Positions 63,617 to 64,000 of a stretch of DNA of 64,000 nucleotides are shown piece after piece. The translations under genes and the position numbers were made by a program. This DNA is from Bathynomus jamesi (Eukaryota > Arthropoda > Malacostraca > Isopoda > Cirolanidae), in assembly GCA_023014485.1 (NCBI GenBank), contig JAJOZX010012289.1:1-64000 (forward strand), given 5' to 3'. Within the stretch, counting starts at the first letter, position 1. Each line of letters begins with the position of its first letter. The notes beneath the pieces are model-generated. The model was not told the DNA's origin. It ran no database searches and worked only from the letters and a program-made list of their open reading frames with translations.

Positions 63617-64000
63617 CATTTTCCTGTCATTAATTTCCCTTCATCATATCTCTAGTATTCAATGTATGAAAATTTATATATCATCATAATAAAAACTGTA
63701 CACCCTATAGAAGTCATTATTTATGTTATGTAGTATAAATATAACTATTATTCGACCATATCCCCGCCCCCATACGTCCATATTTTAGCTTGACCATTAT
63801 CGTATGTAAATTTTATTAAATATTCATCTTTACTCGTGTCAACCTATGAAACGCCAAACTTCAGCATTCGTTCGAAAACGCAAAAATACGTTCTCGTATT
63901 ATTTTTTTCATTTTTATTTTTAATTATATGACCTCCCGAGATGAACTCGAAAAATGCTGAGGTTAGAGTGATCACATTCCGCTCATCACAGCAGAATTGA

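Larger units (their letters stand above)
1..64000. repeat. Macrosatellite: 12 head-to-tail units of about 5.3 kb
   Basis: The sequence at base 1 recurs at 5300, 10661, 16203, 21527, 26881, 32298, 37314, 42707, 48036, 53375 and 58846, always on the same strand. Between anchors the sequence is colinear from unit to unit, differing mainly by single-base indels, rare substitutions and the copy number of an internal 31-bp repeat. No unrelated insertion, inversion or flanking single-copy DNA occurs in the window, so the array extends beyond at least the right edge. No rRNA, tRNA or protein-coding gene was recognised in the unit. It is therefore not an rDNA or histone-type gene repeat. Confidence 0.98.
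58846..64000 (+). repeat. Macrosatellite unit 12, cut by the window edge
   Basis: By comparison with unit 11, about 160 bp of the 3' end lies beyond the window, so the full unit would be near 5.3 kb. It has an extra GAGAGTGTTATAGAGAG segment near 60775, eight rather than seven 18-bp copies, and a GGG rather than GGGG arm in the TATA hairpin. Confidence 0.96.

Noticed and set aside
1..64000. Ribosomal DNA intergenic spacer with subrepeats
   Set aside because: Each 5.3 kb period is fully accounted for and contains no 18S, 5.8S, 28S or 5S sequence.

Overview
The whole 64 kb window is one head-to-tail tandem array of a non-coding, AT-rich repeat unit of about 5.3 kb (a macrosatellite). Anchored on the sequence at base 1, there are eleven complete units and a twelfth cut by the window edge. 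They start at 1, 5300, 10661, 16203, 21527, 26881, 32298, 37314, 42707, 48036, 53375 and 58846. All point the same way, with no unrelated sequence between them. I see no protein gene, rRNA or tRNA. The reading frames present are either products of the internal minisatellites or frames carried along because the copies are nearly identical.

The AT-rich composition, long microsatellites, metazoan-style TATA element and multi-kilobase tandem architecture indicate a eukaryotic nuclear genome. An invertebrate, perhaps an insect, is a reasonable guess because CpG does not look depleted and because of an LTR/primer-site-like motif. I cannot name the species.

Each unit has the same layout, given here with unit 2 coordinates. 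(1) An AT-rich 5' segment, 5300-6035. (2) A GC-richer block of about 0.85 kb, 6036-6890. It opens with a TATA box inside a short G/C hairpin and holds two copies of a TTAACA..TGGCGACCC motif resembling the LTR-end/primer-binding-site junction of LTR retrotransposons. It also holds a purine-rich tract and about four copies of a 41-43 bp tandem repeat. (3) An AT-rich linker. (4) A 31-bp minisatellite, 7266-8050. (5) An 18-bp minisatellite, 8051-8213. (6) A T-rich imperfect repeat. (7) About 2.3 kb of AT-rich, very well conserved sequence with TAA and TA microsatellites and a degenerate duplication of about 186 bp. That duplication carries two palindromic TGACGTCA (CRE-like) sites.

Subtracting the 31-bp array from each complete unit leaves 4.55-4.59 kb every time, so almost all unit-length variation (5016-5542 bp) is gain or loss of 31-bp monomers. 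Units 3 and 7 share several diagnostic variants although four periods apart, and other markers are shared by different pairs. This points to gene conversion or unequal exchange within the array. The best biological hypotheses are a tandemly amplified non-autonomous LTR-element derivative, or a repeated non-coding transcription unit with a promoter in every copy. Both are inference. Many one-base indels look like long-read consensus errors.
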